The notes under the pieces: model-generated
Databases searched by the model: none
Told to the model about the DNA's origin: nothing
Seen by the model: only the letters and a program-made list of their open reading frames with translations
Position numbers and translations under genes: made by a program
NCBI GenBank assembly: GCA_023150945.1
Contig: JAKLJX010000003.1
Location: 100,603-164,602 of the forward strand
Reading direction: 5' to 3'
DNA from: a bacterium
GTDB taxonomy: Bacteria; Zhuqueibacterota; Zhuqueibacteria; Zhuqueibacterales; Zhuqueibacteraceae
Length of the DNA: 64,000 nucleotides
Shown here: positions 44,431 through 52,902 of the stretch, one piece after another
Layout: each line of letters opens with the position of its first letter
How positions within the stretch are numbered: position 1 is the stretch's first letter

Positions 44431-45354
44431 ATGCGAAGCGACATGTCAGACAACCGCAAAACTGCTTCCTTTTGGCTCCTGCTGGGCGGAGCGGCGCTGT
44501 TCTTTTTGTTGATTCTGATTATCGGAAACATACTGGTCATCGGCGCCAAACTCGGCGCGCTGCATCCGGCAGCGGAAGCCGGCTTCTATCTGCTGACGCT
44601 GCTGCTCGCCTTTTTTCTCTTCGTGCGTCCAGTCTTGGCGGTGCTCAAAGCGCCGGCCATTCCGCTGCAGGCCTTTGCCGCGAACGGTAATGTGCCGGAG
44701 GCCGCAGCCTGCCGGCGCGTGGCCCGCAGGCTGCTCAAACACGGCCGCTTGAGTGCGGAAGAACGCGCGCATCTGCAGGAAACCCTGCAGTTGGGCGGCG
44801 ATCTGTGCGAGCCGTTGCGCGCCCTCTTCGCGCAGCGCGCACAATTGATGACGGCGTTGGTGGCGCGCAACGCCAAGCTGGTGTTCGTGGCCACCGCCGT
44901 TTCGCAAAACGGCCGGCTGGACGCCGTGATGGTGATCGCCACCAATTTTCGCATGCTGCGGGAGTTGGTGGAGTGTCTGGGTTTTCGGCCGCCGCTGCCG
45001 CAGTTGGTCAGAATGTATGCCACGGTCCTGGCTGCGGCCTTGATTGCGGAAGGCCTGGAAGACCTGCAGTTGGAGCAGGTTTTCCCCAATCTCGGCATGG
45101 GCGTGTTGGGCGCGATTCCCGGATTTCAACTGATTGCCGCTTCGCTGTTGCAGGGTATCGCCAATGCCTTTCTCACCCTGCGGCTGGGCGTGCTGGCGAA
45201 GAATTACCTGCTCGCCGGCGGGCAAAACTTCGTGCGCCAGCAAGCGCGCCGTGTCGCCAATCGCGAGGCCGTGAAGCTGCTCAGTCCGGTGGTGAAAGAC
45301 GGATTGGTGATGATGCCGGTGTCGCTCAAGGAGGCGTGGGGAAAGTTGTTTTGA
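44431..45354 (+). CDS. DUF697/YcjF-like membrane protein
   Basis: 307 residues. Two N-terminal membrane helices (about 15-35 and 45-65) are followed by a helical domain. Its segment LVFVATAVSQNGRLDAVMVI-ATN, then MLRELVECLGFRPPLPQLVRMYATVLAAAL, resembles DUF697 (YcjF-type) proteins, which often accompany stress-related GTPases. The C-terminal LLSPVVKDGLVMMPVSLKEAWG is also typical. An ATG four codons later (44443) is an alternative start. It begins nine nucleotides after the preceding gene, so the two are co-transcribed. Function is unknown; envelope stress is a guess from the family. Confidence 0.62.
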   Translation: MRSDMSDNRKTASFWLLLGGAALFFLLILIIGNILVIGAKLGALHPAAEAGFYLLTLLLAFFLFVRPVLAVLKAPAIPLQAFAANGNVPEAAACRRVARRLLKHGRLSAEERAHLQETLQLGGDLCEPLRALFAQRAQLMTALVARNAKLVFVATAVSQNGRLDAVMVIATNFRMLRELVECLGFRPPLPQLVRMYATVLAAALIAEGLEDLQLEQVFPNLGMGVLGAIPGFQLIAASLLQGIANAFLTLRLGVLAKNYLLAGGQNFVRQQARRVANREAVKLLSPVVKDGLVMMPVSLKEAWGKLF

Positions 45355-45545
45355 GTGAGGCGTGTGCTTGGAGACAAGAATCACCGCGGCGAAGCAGAGT
45401 CGGCTGGGCGCAAGGACTGGAACGGCGCCAGGAGGTGGATTCCTTTCACCGGCAACCGCTGCCCAGGCTTGCTCGTTTTTCGACAGACAGCGATTCCGCC
45501 GGGCAGCACAGAAATTTTCCAACGAATAGAAAAAGACCGATCGAT

Positions 45546-45585
45546 GGAAAGGATTTGTATCCGTCGGGTCGTTTCTATCAGTTGG
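45546..45585. repeat. 40-nt dispersed repeat, copy 2
   Basis: Counterpart of 38574-38613 with five mismatches, located in the convergent gap between the YcjF-like gene and the NtrC-type regulator gene. Confidence 0.5.
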
Positions 45586-45629
45586 CAAGAGAATTTGGAA
45601 TTCGATTTCAACTTTGACAAGCCCAACGC

Positions 45630-46967
45630 CTACCCCAACCTCTCCAGCATCGAATAAAGCTTGCGGCGGGTGATGCCGAGCAGTTTGGCGGCGCGGCTCT
45701 TGTTGCCGCCGGCTTTTTCGATCGCGCGGTGCACCAGCCGCCGCTCCATGTCTTCCAGGTTGATGCCTTCCTCCGGAATGTCGAATGACGTCGGCAGCTT
45801 TTGAATGCCCTGCAGGTGCGGCGGCAAATCCGCCATGCTGATGGCCTGGCCGCCCGCCATGATGAGCGCGCGCTCGATGACGTTCTCCAATTCGCGCACG
45901 TTGCCCGGCCAGGAATACAGACGCAGCTTTTCCATGGCCTCGGGCGTGATTGCCGCCGGCGTCTTGCCGGCCTTGGTGAGAAAGTGGCCGATGAGATCGG
46001 GCAGATCTTCCAGCCGGCGGCGCAGCGAGGGAATCGTGATCGGAAAGACATTGATGCGATAGTAGAAATCCTCGCGAATCAACCCGCTCTTCAAGCCCGC
46101 TTCCAAATCGCGATTGGTGGCGGCGATGGTGCGGCTGCGAATGGTGATCGCCTCGGTGCCGCCGAGGTGGATGATCTGGCGGTTCTGCAGCGCGCGCAGC
46201 AGCTTCACCTGAATGGCCGGGGAGATTTCGCCGATCTCATCGAGAAAGATCGTGCCTTCGCCCGCCACTTCGAACAGTCCGGGTTTGCGCTTGTCGGCGC
46301 CGGTGAAGGCGCCTTTTTCATAGCCGAACAACTCACTCTCCAGCAGATTCTCCGGCAGCGCCGCGCAGTTGATGGTCACAAACGGTTTGTCGGCGCGCGG
46401 GCTGAGATAGTGAATCGCCTGCGCCACCAGTTCCTTGCCGGTGCCGCTTTCGCCGCGAATCAACACCGTCGCATCGCTGGGCGCGACTTTGTGAATCATC
46501 TTGTAAACTTCCTGCATCGCGCCGCTCTTGCCGATCATGTTCTCCACGGAGTAACGCTGCCGCAGCTCGCGCTTGAGGCTGCGGTTCTCCTCCGCCAGCG
46601 CCCGGCTCGCGGCCAGCCGCCGGATTCTGAGCTTGAGTTCATCAAGCTCGAAGGGTTTGATGATGTAATCATACGCGCCGCGCTTCATCGCCTCGACCGC
46701 GGTTTGCGCCGTGGCGTAGGCCGTCATCAAGATCACTTCGCACTGCGGGTGGCGCTGCTTGGCGAAGACCAGCACGTGCAGGCCGTCCGGCCCTTCCATG
46801 CGCAGATCGGTCAAAACCAGATCAAAGGCGTGCGTGTCGAGCGCGTTCATCGCCGCGGTGCCGCTGGTGGCGGTGGCGACGGCATAGCCCTCCGGTTCCA
46901 GCGCCGCCTTGAGCACGGCGCACATGCGCGCTTCGTCGTCGACAATGAGAATGCGGTAATCGTTCAT
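45630..46967 (-). CDS. NtrC-family sigma-54-dependent response regulator
   Basis: 445 residues. Receiver domain (1-120: ILIVDDEARM, FDLVLTDLRMEGPDG with the phosphoacceptor Asp, and YDYIIKPFEL). AAA+ domain (about 140-370) with LIRGESGTGKELVAQAIH (Walker A), ESELFGYEKGAFTGADKR (the GAFTGA loop that contacts sigma-54) and TIFLDEIGEIS (Walker B). C-terminal Fis-type helix-turn-helix (about 400-445, KAGGNKSRAAKLLGITRRKL). All key residues are present, so it should be an active sigma-54 activator. Its ATG has no Shine-Dalgarno and overlaps the stop of a repeat-encoded linker frame (ATGA). The cognate kinase is encoded just upstream. Confidence 0.92.
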   Translation of the reverse strand: MNDYRILIVDDEARMCAVLKAALEPEGYAVATATSGTAAMNALDTHAFDLVLTDLRMEGPDGLHVLVFAKQRHPQCEVILMTAYATAQTAVEAMKRGAYDYIIKPFELDELKLRIRRLAASRALAEENRSLKRELRQRYSVENMIGKSGAMQEVYKMIHKVAPSDATVLIRGESGTGKELVAQAIHYLSPRADKPFVTINCAALPENLLESELFGYEKGAFTGADKRKPGLFEVAGEGTIFLDEIGEISPAIQVKLLRALQNRQIIHLGGTEAITIRSRTIAATNRDLEAGLKSGLIREDFYYRINVFPITIPSLRRRLEDLPDLIGHFLTKAGKTPAAITPEAMEKLRLYSWPGNVRELENVIERALIMAGGQAISMADLPPHLQGIQKLPTSFDIPEEGINLEDMERRLVHRAIEKAGGNKSRAAKLLGITRRKLYSMLERLG

Positions 46968-47158
46968 GCTGGATGCTGGACGCTTGATACTGGATACTTG
47001 ATACTGGATACTTGATACTGGATACTTGATACTGGATACTTGATACTGGATACTTGATACTGGATACTGGATACTGGATACTGGATACTGGATACTGGAT
47101 ACTGGATACTGGATACTGGATACTGGATACTTGATGCTGGATACTTGATGCTGGTCAC
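46964..47158 (-). CDS. Possible repeat-encoded linker ORF coupling kinase and regulator
   Basis: A 64-codon frame made almost wholly of the heptapeptide YPVSSIQ and variants, encoded by the heptanucleotide array. Its GTG start overlaps the kinase stop as GTGA (47155-47158), with GGAGG just upstream inside the kinase gene. Its TGA overlaps the regulator start as ATGA (46964-46967). I do not claim a functional protein; the arrangement is that of a translational bridge. It may be coincidental. Confidence 0.35.
   Translation of the reverse strand: MTSIKYPASSIQYPVSSIQYPVSSIQYPVSSIQYQVSSIKYPVSSIQYQVSSIKYPVSSVQHPA
46968..47154. repeat. Heptanucleotide tandem array between kinase and regulator genes
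   Basis: About 26 copies of TACTGGA/TACTTGA (plus strand), the two variants partly alternating to give a 14-nt higher-order period in the regulator-proximal half. It fills the whole space between the kinase stop and the regulator ATG. Read leftward it contains no stop codon in any frame. Tracts like this are prone to slippage. Confidence 0.9.
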
Positions 47159-48495
47159 TGATCCTCCGCTGGTAGCCAAATGTGCATCGTTGTCCCCCCG
47201 CCTTTTCCTGATTCCGCCAGCAGCCGGCCGTGGTGTTTTTCGATGATTTGTTTGGAGACGGCCAGGCCGAGGCCGGCGCCTTGAGTTTTGGTGGTGAAAA
47301 ATGGCTCGAAGATTTTCTCCGCCGGCGCCGGCAAGCCCGGGCCGTTGTCTTGAATTGCGAGATGAACCTGCTTCTTCGCGGGACGCAGATCCTGCAGTTC
47401 TACCGCAATGCTGCCGTTGCCTGCCAGGGCTTGCGCGGCATTCAAAAACAAATTCATCAAGACTTGGATGAGCGCGTCTTCATCATGCGCCACCACCACC
47501 GGTCCAGCCGGCGCGAAGCGCCAGGCGAGGCCCACCGCTTGATCCTGATTGCGCGCCAGCGCGATGGCCCTGGCCACCGTCTGCGCCAGATCGCTGCGCT
47601 TAAGCACGAGTTCGCGGTCGCGCGCAAACGCCAGAAAGTCGGTGACCAGCCGGTTCAGCCGCCGCACTTCCGAGGGAATGAACTCGAACAACTCATCCGG
47701 TGGCGCCGCGGTGGCATACTTCTGCCGCAACACTTCGGCGGTGTTCTTGATGATGCTGAGCGGATTGCGGATTTCATGGGCAACGGTCGCGGCCATCTGG
47801 CCCATCGCCGCCAGCCGCTCGGCGCGGCGTAGATTTTCCTGCGTGCGCAGAAACCAGGCAATCGCGCTCGCCAGCGAGGCCGCCAGCACGAGCAGCGCCG
47901 CCAGGCTGAGAGCGCCGATCAAAACCAAACCCCGCCGGAATCCCGCCAGCAGATCGAAAAAATCAGCGTTGGCTTCCACCACCAAAATGCAGATCACTTC
48001 CTCCGCGGCGCTGGTGACGGGCGCATAAGCGGTCTTGAAGCGCGAATCGGCGATCACCCGCACTGCCGAAGCGCTCACCGTGCCTGCCCACGCCGCCGCG
48101 ACTTCCGCGCTGTCTTCGCGCAAATAGATCACTTCCCGGCCGGCTGGAAACAACTCCGGGTCGCTGCTCGCCAACACCCGCAGCCCGCGATCGACGAGAT
48201 ACATTTGCTGCACACCGATGGCCGCCGGCATGCGCTCGAGAATGGGCTGCGCCAGCAGGCGCGCGCTCAACTCCTGGCCGCGCTCGAGATAGCGGGGGAA
48301 GGCGCCGCTTTCGACCAACTCGGCGCTCAAGCGCGCCACTGCCTGCAGCCGCGTGCCGAGCTCCTGCTCCAGCGAATCTTCGATGCGGTTGATGAAGAAC
48401 CAGCTCCCCAGGTTGAAGATCGCCAGCACCAGCACGATCATCACGCTGACCAGTATAACCAGGGCGCGCGAGGATTTCATCAGAGGAATGGGCAT
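47155..48495 (-). CDS. Sensor histidine kinase (partner of the NtrC-type regulator)
   Basis: 446 residues. Two membrane helices (about 10-32 and 195-220) bracket a periplasmic sensor domain of about 160 residues. The phosphoacceptor helix is AATVAHEIRNPLSIIKNTAEV. The ATPase domain shows LMNLFLNAAQALAGNG (N box), IQDNGPGLPAPAEKIFEPFF (G1/F) and TKTQGAGLGLAVSKQIIEKH (G2). The layout matches ZraS/AtoS-like kinases that pair with NtrC-type regulators, as here. It lies 37 nt downstream of the GT9 gene in the same operon. An ATG five codons later is an alternative start. The signal is unknown. Confidence 0.9.
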   Translation of the reverse strand: MPIPLMKSSRALVILVSVMIVLVLAIFNLGSWFFINRIEDSLEQELGTRLQAVARLSAELVESGAFPRYLERGQELSARLLAQPILERMPAAIGVQQMYLVDRGLRVLASSDPELFPAGREVIYLREDSAEVAAAWAGTVSASAVRVIADSRFKTAYAPVTSAAEEVICILVVEANADFFDLLAGFRRGLVLIGALSLAALLVLAASLASAIAWFLRTQENLRRAERLAAMGQMAATVAHEIRNPLSIIKNTAEVLRQKYATAAPPDELFEFIPSEVRRLNRLVTDFLAFARDRELVLKRSDLAQTVARAIALARNQDQAVGLAWRFAPAGPVVVAHDEDALIQVLMNLFLNAAQALAGNGSIAVELQDLRPAKKQVHLAIQDNGPGLPAPAEKIFEPFFTTKTQGAGLGLAVSKQIIEKHHGRLLAESGKGGGTTMHIWLPAEDQ

Positions 48496-48532
48496 CGGTC
48501 ATGCGAATTGAAATGCCGCAACGCCGGGCCGT

Positions 48533-49597
48533 TCAGGGCAGGCGCTGATTGAGCGCATGCCAGACTGCCGGCAGCACGCGCAGCGGCAGCAATTGCTTCT
48601 GGCAATTCAAGTGCTGCAGCGGGCAGAAATTTTTGTGACACGGCCGGCAGTCGATCGTGAGATCCACCGCCACATGGCCTTTGGCCGTCTCATAAGGAAA
48701 CCAGATTTCTTTTTGACTCGGGCCGAACAGGCCGACCGTGGGCGTGCCCACCGCCACGGCAAGATGGAGAATGCCGCAGTCATTGGACACAAACGCCGAA
48801 CAGCGCGCCTGCACTGCCGCGGTTTCGCGCAGCGACAGCACCGGCAGCACCGTGACGCCGGGGGCTTGTTGCTTGACGGCGGCAACGATCAACGCTTCTT
48901 GCGGACCTTGCGTCAAGAGAACTTGCACACCCGCGGCCAGCAACGCCCTGGCCACCTCGCCAAAGTGGCTCGCGGGCCAGCGTTTGTTCGGCCAGGTCGC
49001 GCCCGGGTGCATGCCGACGAGCGGCCGGGCGGGATCGATATCCTGCATCGCCAAGAAGCTCTGCGCCCACAAGCGCTCCTCCGGCATCAGAAAGAACTCA
49101 GTGCGTTTGTCGCGGGCGGCAATGCCCAGCATTTCCAGGCTGCGCAGATGAAAGGCGATGGCATCGGGGTTGCCGGTGGACGCGGGCACGCGATGGCTGT
49201 AGAGCTTGCCGCGGCCGCGAAAATCGCCGCCCACGCGCACCGGCGCGCCGGTCAGCCAGGTCAACAGCGCCGTGCGTGGATTGCCGAACAAATCGATGGC
49301 CAGATCAAAGCGCCGGCGCCGCAAGCTGCGATAGAACTGCGCTTGCGCTGCCGCTGAAGCGTGCGGCGGGAACGCCAGGACTTCGTCGAGATGAGGGTTG
49401 TGTGCCAGCAGGGGCGCATAGGCCGCTTCGGTGAGATAGACAATCTCCGCACGCGGGAACACTTCGCGCAGCCGGCGCACCAGCGGCGTGGTGAGCAGGA
49501 CGTCGCCGAGAAAGCGCAGGCGGCTCACCAAAATGCGCTGAAAGTCGCGGGCCGGGCCGTTCAGCGGTCTGTCAGAAATAATTGGGTGCAATGGCAA
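48533..49597 (-). CDS. Glycosyltransferase family 9 (heptosyltransferase-like)
   Basis: About 354 residues. The GT9 opening RILVSRLRFLGDVLLTTPLV is clear, followed by LAIDLFGNPRTALLTWLTGA, GMHPGATWPNKRWPASHFGE (nucleotide-sugar contact) and AFVSNDCGILHLAVAVGTPT with GLFGPSQKEIWFPY. The C-terminal C-x2-C-rich stretch (IDCRPCHKNFCPLQHLNC) is common in GT9 enzymes. It should add heptose or a related sugar to LPS core. There is no good ATG before the conserved start; a TTG at 49597 (or 49591) is my best choice and is uncertain by several codons. It follows the cyclase gene by about 34 nt in the operon. Confidence 0.8.
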   Translation of the reverse strand: MPLHPIISDRPLNGPARDFQRILVSRLRFLGDVLLTTPLVRRLREVFPRAEIVYLTEAAYAPLLAHNPHLDEVLAFPPHASAAAQAQFYRSLRRRRFDLAIDLFGNPRTALLTWLTGAPVRVGGDFRGRGKLYSHRVPASTGNPDAIAFHLRSLEMLGIAARDKRTEFFLMPEERLWAQSFLAMQDIDPARPLVGMHPGATWPNKRWPASHFGEVARALLAAGVQVLLTQGPQEALIVAAVKQQAPGVTVLPVLSLRETAAVQARCSAFVSNDCGILHLAVAVGTPTVGLFGPSQKEIWFPYETAKGHVAVDLTIDCRPCHKNFCPLQHLNCQKQLLPLRVLPAVWHALNQRLP

Positions 49598-49631
49598 AGC
49601 AACTGGCGATCGTGAGAGGCTTTCCCCGGTT

Positions 49632-51806
49632 TCACTTTCCCCGCATTTCGAACACGCCGTCCCAATTCTTGGGCGGCGGCGATTGCAGGGAGATTTCACA
49701 GCGCTGCAGCAGGGTCGCGGCCGGCCCGTCTTTCTTGTGCAAGTGCAGCACGCGGCGGAATTCCGCAATGGCCTTTTGCCACTGCTGTTGCCGGTAGAAT
49801 TCCAGGCCGCGGGCATAGTGCGTGAACACCGCAGCGACCTCCTGGCCGATGCCTTGATCGCGCCGCGCGATCAATTCGTAGATCTTGACCGGCCGCTGCT
49901 TGCCCTTGACGCGGATGAAATCAAGCTCGCGCGCGATGACTTTGGTCTTCACCAACTCGTGCGTCTCTTCGCTGATGATGATGTTGGTGGCGTAGATCTT
50001 GTTCACGCCTTCCAGCCGCGAGGCGAGATTGACCGAGTCGCCGATCACGGTGTAATCGAAACGCTCGCGGCCGCCGATGTTGCCGGCAATCATCGCGCCG
50101 GAGTTGATGCCGATGCGCGCCTCCAGCAAGGGCCGCTTTTCCTTTTCCCACTGGCGGCGCAGCCGGGCGAGCTGTTCTTGCATGTCGAGCGCGGCAAAAC
50201 AGGCGCACTCGGCATGATCCGGCTGATCCACCGGCACGCCGAACACCGCCATGATCGCATCGCCCTCGTACTTGTCGAGATAGCCGCCGTACTGCAGCAC
50301 GATGTCGGTCATGGCGGAGAGGTATTCATTCAACTGCCGGATCAGCGCCTCGGGCGCGAGCTTCTCGGAGATGGAGGTGAAATCTTTGATGTCCGAGAAA
50401 AACGCGGTGGCCTGCTTGTGCTCGCCGCCCAACCGCAGGCGCTGCGGATGGCGCAACATTTCCCGCACGAGATTGTCGGAGAGATAATTGCCGAACATGC
50501 CGTAGATCAGCTTTTTCTCGCGCTCTTCGTTGAGATAGCGGAAGATCATGGCGAGCAGCAGCGCCAGCACCATCACCTGCACCGGTTCCACCACGATGAA
50601 CCAGGTTTGGCGCTGCACGAACGCCCAGAAGCTGAACCAGACGTAGGCGCTGCCGCACACCAGCGTGAACAGGATGCTCATCCAGGGGCTGAGCAGCACG
50701 GCGATCACCCCCGCCAGCACGCCGACAATGGCGAGCGTGAGCACGCGCGCGGCAAAAGACTGCTCGGCGAGAAATTCCTGCGCCAAGATGTTGTGGATGA
50801 TGTTGGCGTGGATTTCCACCCCCGGAAAATCCGCCTGAAAAGGAACGACGCGCAGATCGTACAAGCCGGGCGCCGAGGTGCCGATCAGCACGATCTTGTC
50901 GGTGAAGAAACCGGCGGCCAGGCGCTGTTCGAGCACATCGACATAGGGAACGTAGCGAAAGCTGCCGAAGCTGCCGGCGTAGTTGATCAGCATGCGCCCC
51001 GTTGCATCGATGGGAATGCGGCGGTTGGCGCCGGTTAGGATGACTTCCCGGCCGGGGTGAACGATGACTTGCTCGCCGCTGGTGCCGGTCGACTGCATCA
51101 CCACCGCCAGCGGGAGGGAGGGGTACGTGTGCCCGGCGAAATTCATGAACAGCGGCATGCGGCGAATGGTATCGTCATCTTCGGGAAGAAAATTCGCAAA
51201 GCCCACGCGCGCGCTGTTGTTGTAGAGCGTGAACAACTCGCCTTCAAAGCGGTCTTGTTGCGGCAAATTGCGGCGGACGCCGGCGGGCAGATCCAGCGCG
51301 AAGCGCGCCGCTGCGAAGGCTGGCGGCGGCTCGGTCATGGCATAGCGGAAGCGTTCTGCATCCGCGGCGGTGAAGACCACGGCATTGACGACATTGCCCG
51401 CCTGCTGCACTTGCGCCGCGAAAATGCTGTCCGCGGCGGGCGCGGCCGGGTTGGGATTGAGAAACAGAATATCGAAGCAAACCACGGCCGCGCCCTCGGC
51501 GCGCAAGTATTCCAGCACGCGGGCGTGATGACTGCGTGGCCACTGCGCGAAATTGCCGAGTTTCTCCTGGCTGCGCTCATCGATGTCAACGATGACCACG
51601 TCTTCGAGCGGTGCGCCCTGGCGCTGGTCCTGCAAATGCCGGATGCGCGCGAGATAGCGCAGGTCGAGCGTCTCGGCTTCGAAGCGCTGCAACGTGCGGG
51701 CGGTGAGCGGCAGCAGATGGCCGAGGGTGAAAATCACGGCGGCGGCAAACAGGCCGAGGCCGGCGCCGAGCAGCGTTCGTTGCGTGAGCGTGAATTTGAG
51801 ATTCAT
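49632..51806 (-). CDS. CHASE2-domain adenylate/guanylate cyclase
   Basis: 724 residues. An N-terminal membrane helix, a large extracytoplasmic CHASE2 domain (about 40-330, with VVIDIDERSQEKLGNFAQWP and VLIGTSAPGLYDLRVVPF) and three membrane helices (about 350-420) precede a class III cyclase domain. The cyclase shows TAFFSDIKDFTSISEKLAPE (first metal Asp), GGYLDKYEGDAIMAVFGVP (second metal Asp), ARIGINSGAMIAGNIGG and FDYTVIGDSVNLASRLEG (Asn/Arg transition-state residues). A TPR-like tail follows. The catalytic set looks complete, so it is probably active. It overlaps dapF by four bases (ATGA). Confidence 0.9.
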   Translation of the reverse strand: MNLKFTLTQRTLLGAGLGLFAAAVIFTLGHLLPLTARTLQRFEAETLDLRYLARIRHLQDQRQGAPLEDVVIVDIDERSQEKLGNFAQWPRSHHARVLEYLRAEGAAVVCFDILFLNPNPAAPAADSIFAAQVQQAGNVVNAVVFTAADAERFRYAMTEPPPAFAAARFALDLPAGVRRNLPQQDRFEGELFTLYNNSARVGFANFLPEDDDTIRRMPLFMNFAGHTYPSLPLAVVMQSTGTSGEQVIVHPGREVILTGANRRIPIDATGRMLINYAGSFGSFRYVPYVDVLEQRLAAGFFTDKIVLIGTSAPGLYDLRVVPFQADFPGVEIHANIIHNILAQEFLAEQSFAARVLTLAIVGVLAGVIAVLLSPWMSILFTLVCGSAYVWFSFWAFVQRQTWFIVVEPVQVMVLALLLAMIFRYLNEEREKKLIYGMFGNYLSDNLVREMLRHPQRLRLGGEHKQATAFFSDIKDFTSISEKLAPEALIRQLNEYLSAMTDIVLQYGGYLDKYEGDAIMAVFGVPVDQPDHAECACFAALDMQEQLARLRRQWEKEKRPLLEARIGINSGAMIAGNIGGRERFDYTVIGDSVNLASRLEGVNKIYATNIIISEETHELVKTKVIARELDFIRVKGKQRPVKIYELIARRDQGIGQEVAAVFTHYARGLEFYRQQQWQKAIAEFRRVLHLHKKDGPAATLLQRCEISLQSPPPKNWDGVFEMRGK

Positions 51807-52627
51807 TGGAAGAACTCGCCCGCGAATACCATTTCAACCCGGCCGGTCAGCCGCGGACGATTCGTCTCCGGCTCGCAATCGACCTCGAGCTCGCCGCCCG
51901 GCACCTGCAGATGAATCGGAAACCTGGCGCCCCGTACGCGCTGGGCGATCCACGCGGCCGCCACCGCACCGGTGCCGCAGGCGAGGGTTTCTTCTTCGAC
52001 GCCGCGCTCATAGGTGCGCAGCTTGAGCTGATCCGGCGCGTTCATTTCCACAAAGTTGACATTGGTGCCGGCCGGCGCAAACGCGGCATGATGGCGCAGC
52101 TCCTGCCCCCACGGCGTCACGGGAATTCGTTCGACCTGTTCCACAAACACGACATAGTGGGGCACGCCGGTGTTGACGAATCCGCCTTCGCGGCACGGCC
52201 CGAGTTCTCGGCCTGCCAAGCCGGCCAGCGCGCCCACTTGCAGCCGGAGGTCGCGCGGGGCCGGCATGCGCAAATGCACCCGCTCGCCCTCCACCGTGGC
52301 TTGATAGCGGTCGCCGCTGACTTCGAATTGCATATGCGCAGCAGCAAGGTGATGCCGGTGAGCATGATAAGCGCAGGCACGGGCGCCGTTGCCGCACATT
52401 TCGGATTCGCGGCCGTCGCGGTTGAAATAGCGCATGGTGAAGGCACAATCCGGCAGCCGGGGATTTTCCAACAAGAGAATGCCGTCGGCGCCGATGCCGG
52501 TGCGGCGCTGGCACAGCCGGTGAAACAATTCCCGGTCCAGCGCAGGCTGCCGGGGCGCGCGATTGTCGAGTAAGATGAAATCGTTGCCGGTGGCAGAGTA
52601 TTTGATGAAGGGAAGTGGAGCAGACAT
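51803..52627 (-). CDS. dapF: Diaminopimelate epimerase
   Basis: 274 residues. DapF interconverts LL- and meso-diaminopimelate for lysine and peptidoglycan. Both catalytic cysteines are seen: SEMCGNGARACAYHA and EETLACGTGAVAAAWIAQ. Other marks are FIKYSATGNDFILLDN, GIGADGILLLENP and GFVNTGVPHYVVFVE. The start MSAPLPFIKYSATGNDF at 52627 is favoured over an ATG five codons earlier. Its own promoter is at 52754-52782. It is the first gene of a five-gene operon; the ATGA overlap ties it to the cyclase gene, which is functionally unrelated. Confidence 0.93.
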   Translation of the reverse strand: MSAPLPFIKYSATGNDFILLDNRAPRQPALDRELFHRLCQRRTGIGADGILLLENPRLPDCAFTMRYFNRDGRESEMCGNGARACAYHAHRHHLAAAHMQFEVSGDRYQATVEGERVHLRMPAPRDLRLQVGALAGLAGRELGPCREGGFVNTGVPHYVVFVEQVERIPVTPWGQELRHHAAFAPAGTNVNFVEMNAPDQLKLRTYERGVEEETLACGTGAVAAAWIAQRVRGARFPIHLQVPGGELEVDCEPETNRPRLTGRVEMVFAGEFFQ

Positions 52628-52753
52628 GTAATCGAGCTGCAATCAGGGCACGACTTCGCAAGCCCGTCACCTGGGCATGGCAACCGGCGGATTGCTTGTG
52701 GACCGGCCGCAGGCGTTGGGTTGCGCTGGCGATTCATCAATAAAGGCGGGCGC

Positions 52754-52782
52754 AATATAAACAGGCAGCGACTGAAAGTCAA
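52754..52782 (-). promoter_or_regulatory. Promoter of the dapF operon
   Basis: On the minus strand TTGACT (52777-52782), a 17-nt spacer and TATATT (52754-52759). It lies back-to-back with the promoter at 52841-52869. Confidence 0.75.
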
Positions 52783-52840
52783 AGCGTTTGCAGGCAAATT
52801 CTGCGGGCGTTTGCGCGGCACCGCCGCCGAGAAAATCCTG

Positions 52841-52869
52841 TTGACTCCCATGCTCATTTTCGAGATATT
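52841..52869 (+). promoter_or_regulatory. Promoter of the BFN-PDZ gene
   Basis: TTGACT (52841-52846), 17 nt, GATATT (52864-52869), 33 nt before the ATG at 52903. GTGAGG precedes the start codon. Confidence 0.65.
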
Positions 52870-52902
52870 GCGCCGTTGCCGGTCACACCGTGAGGCCAGA
52901 TC

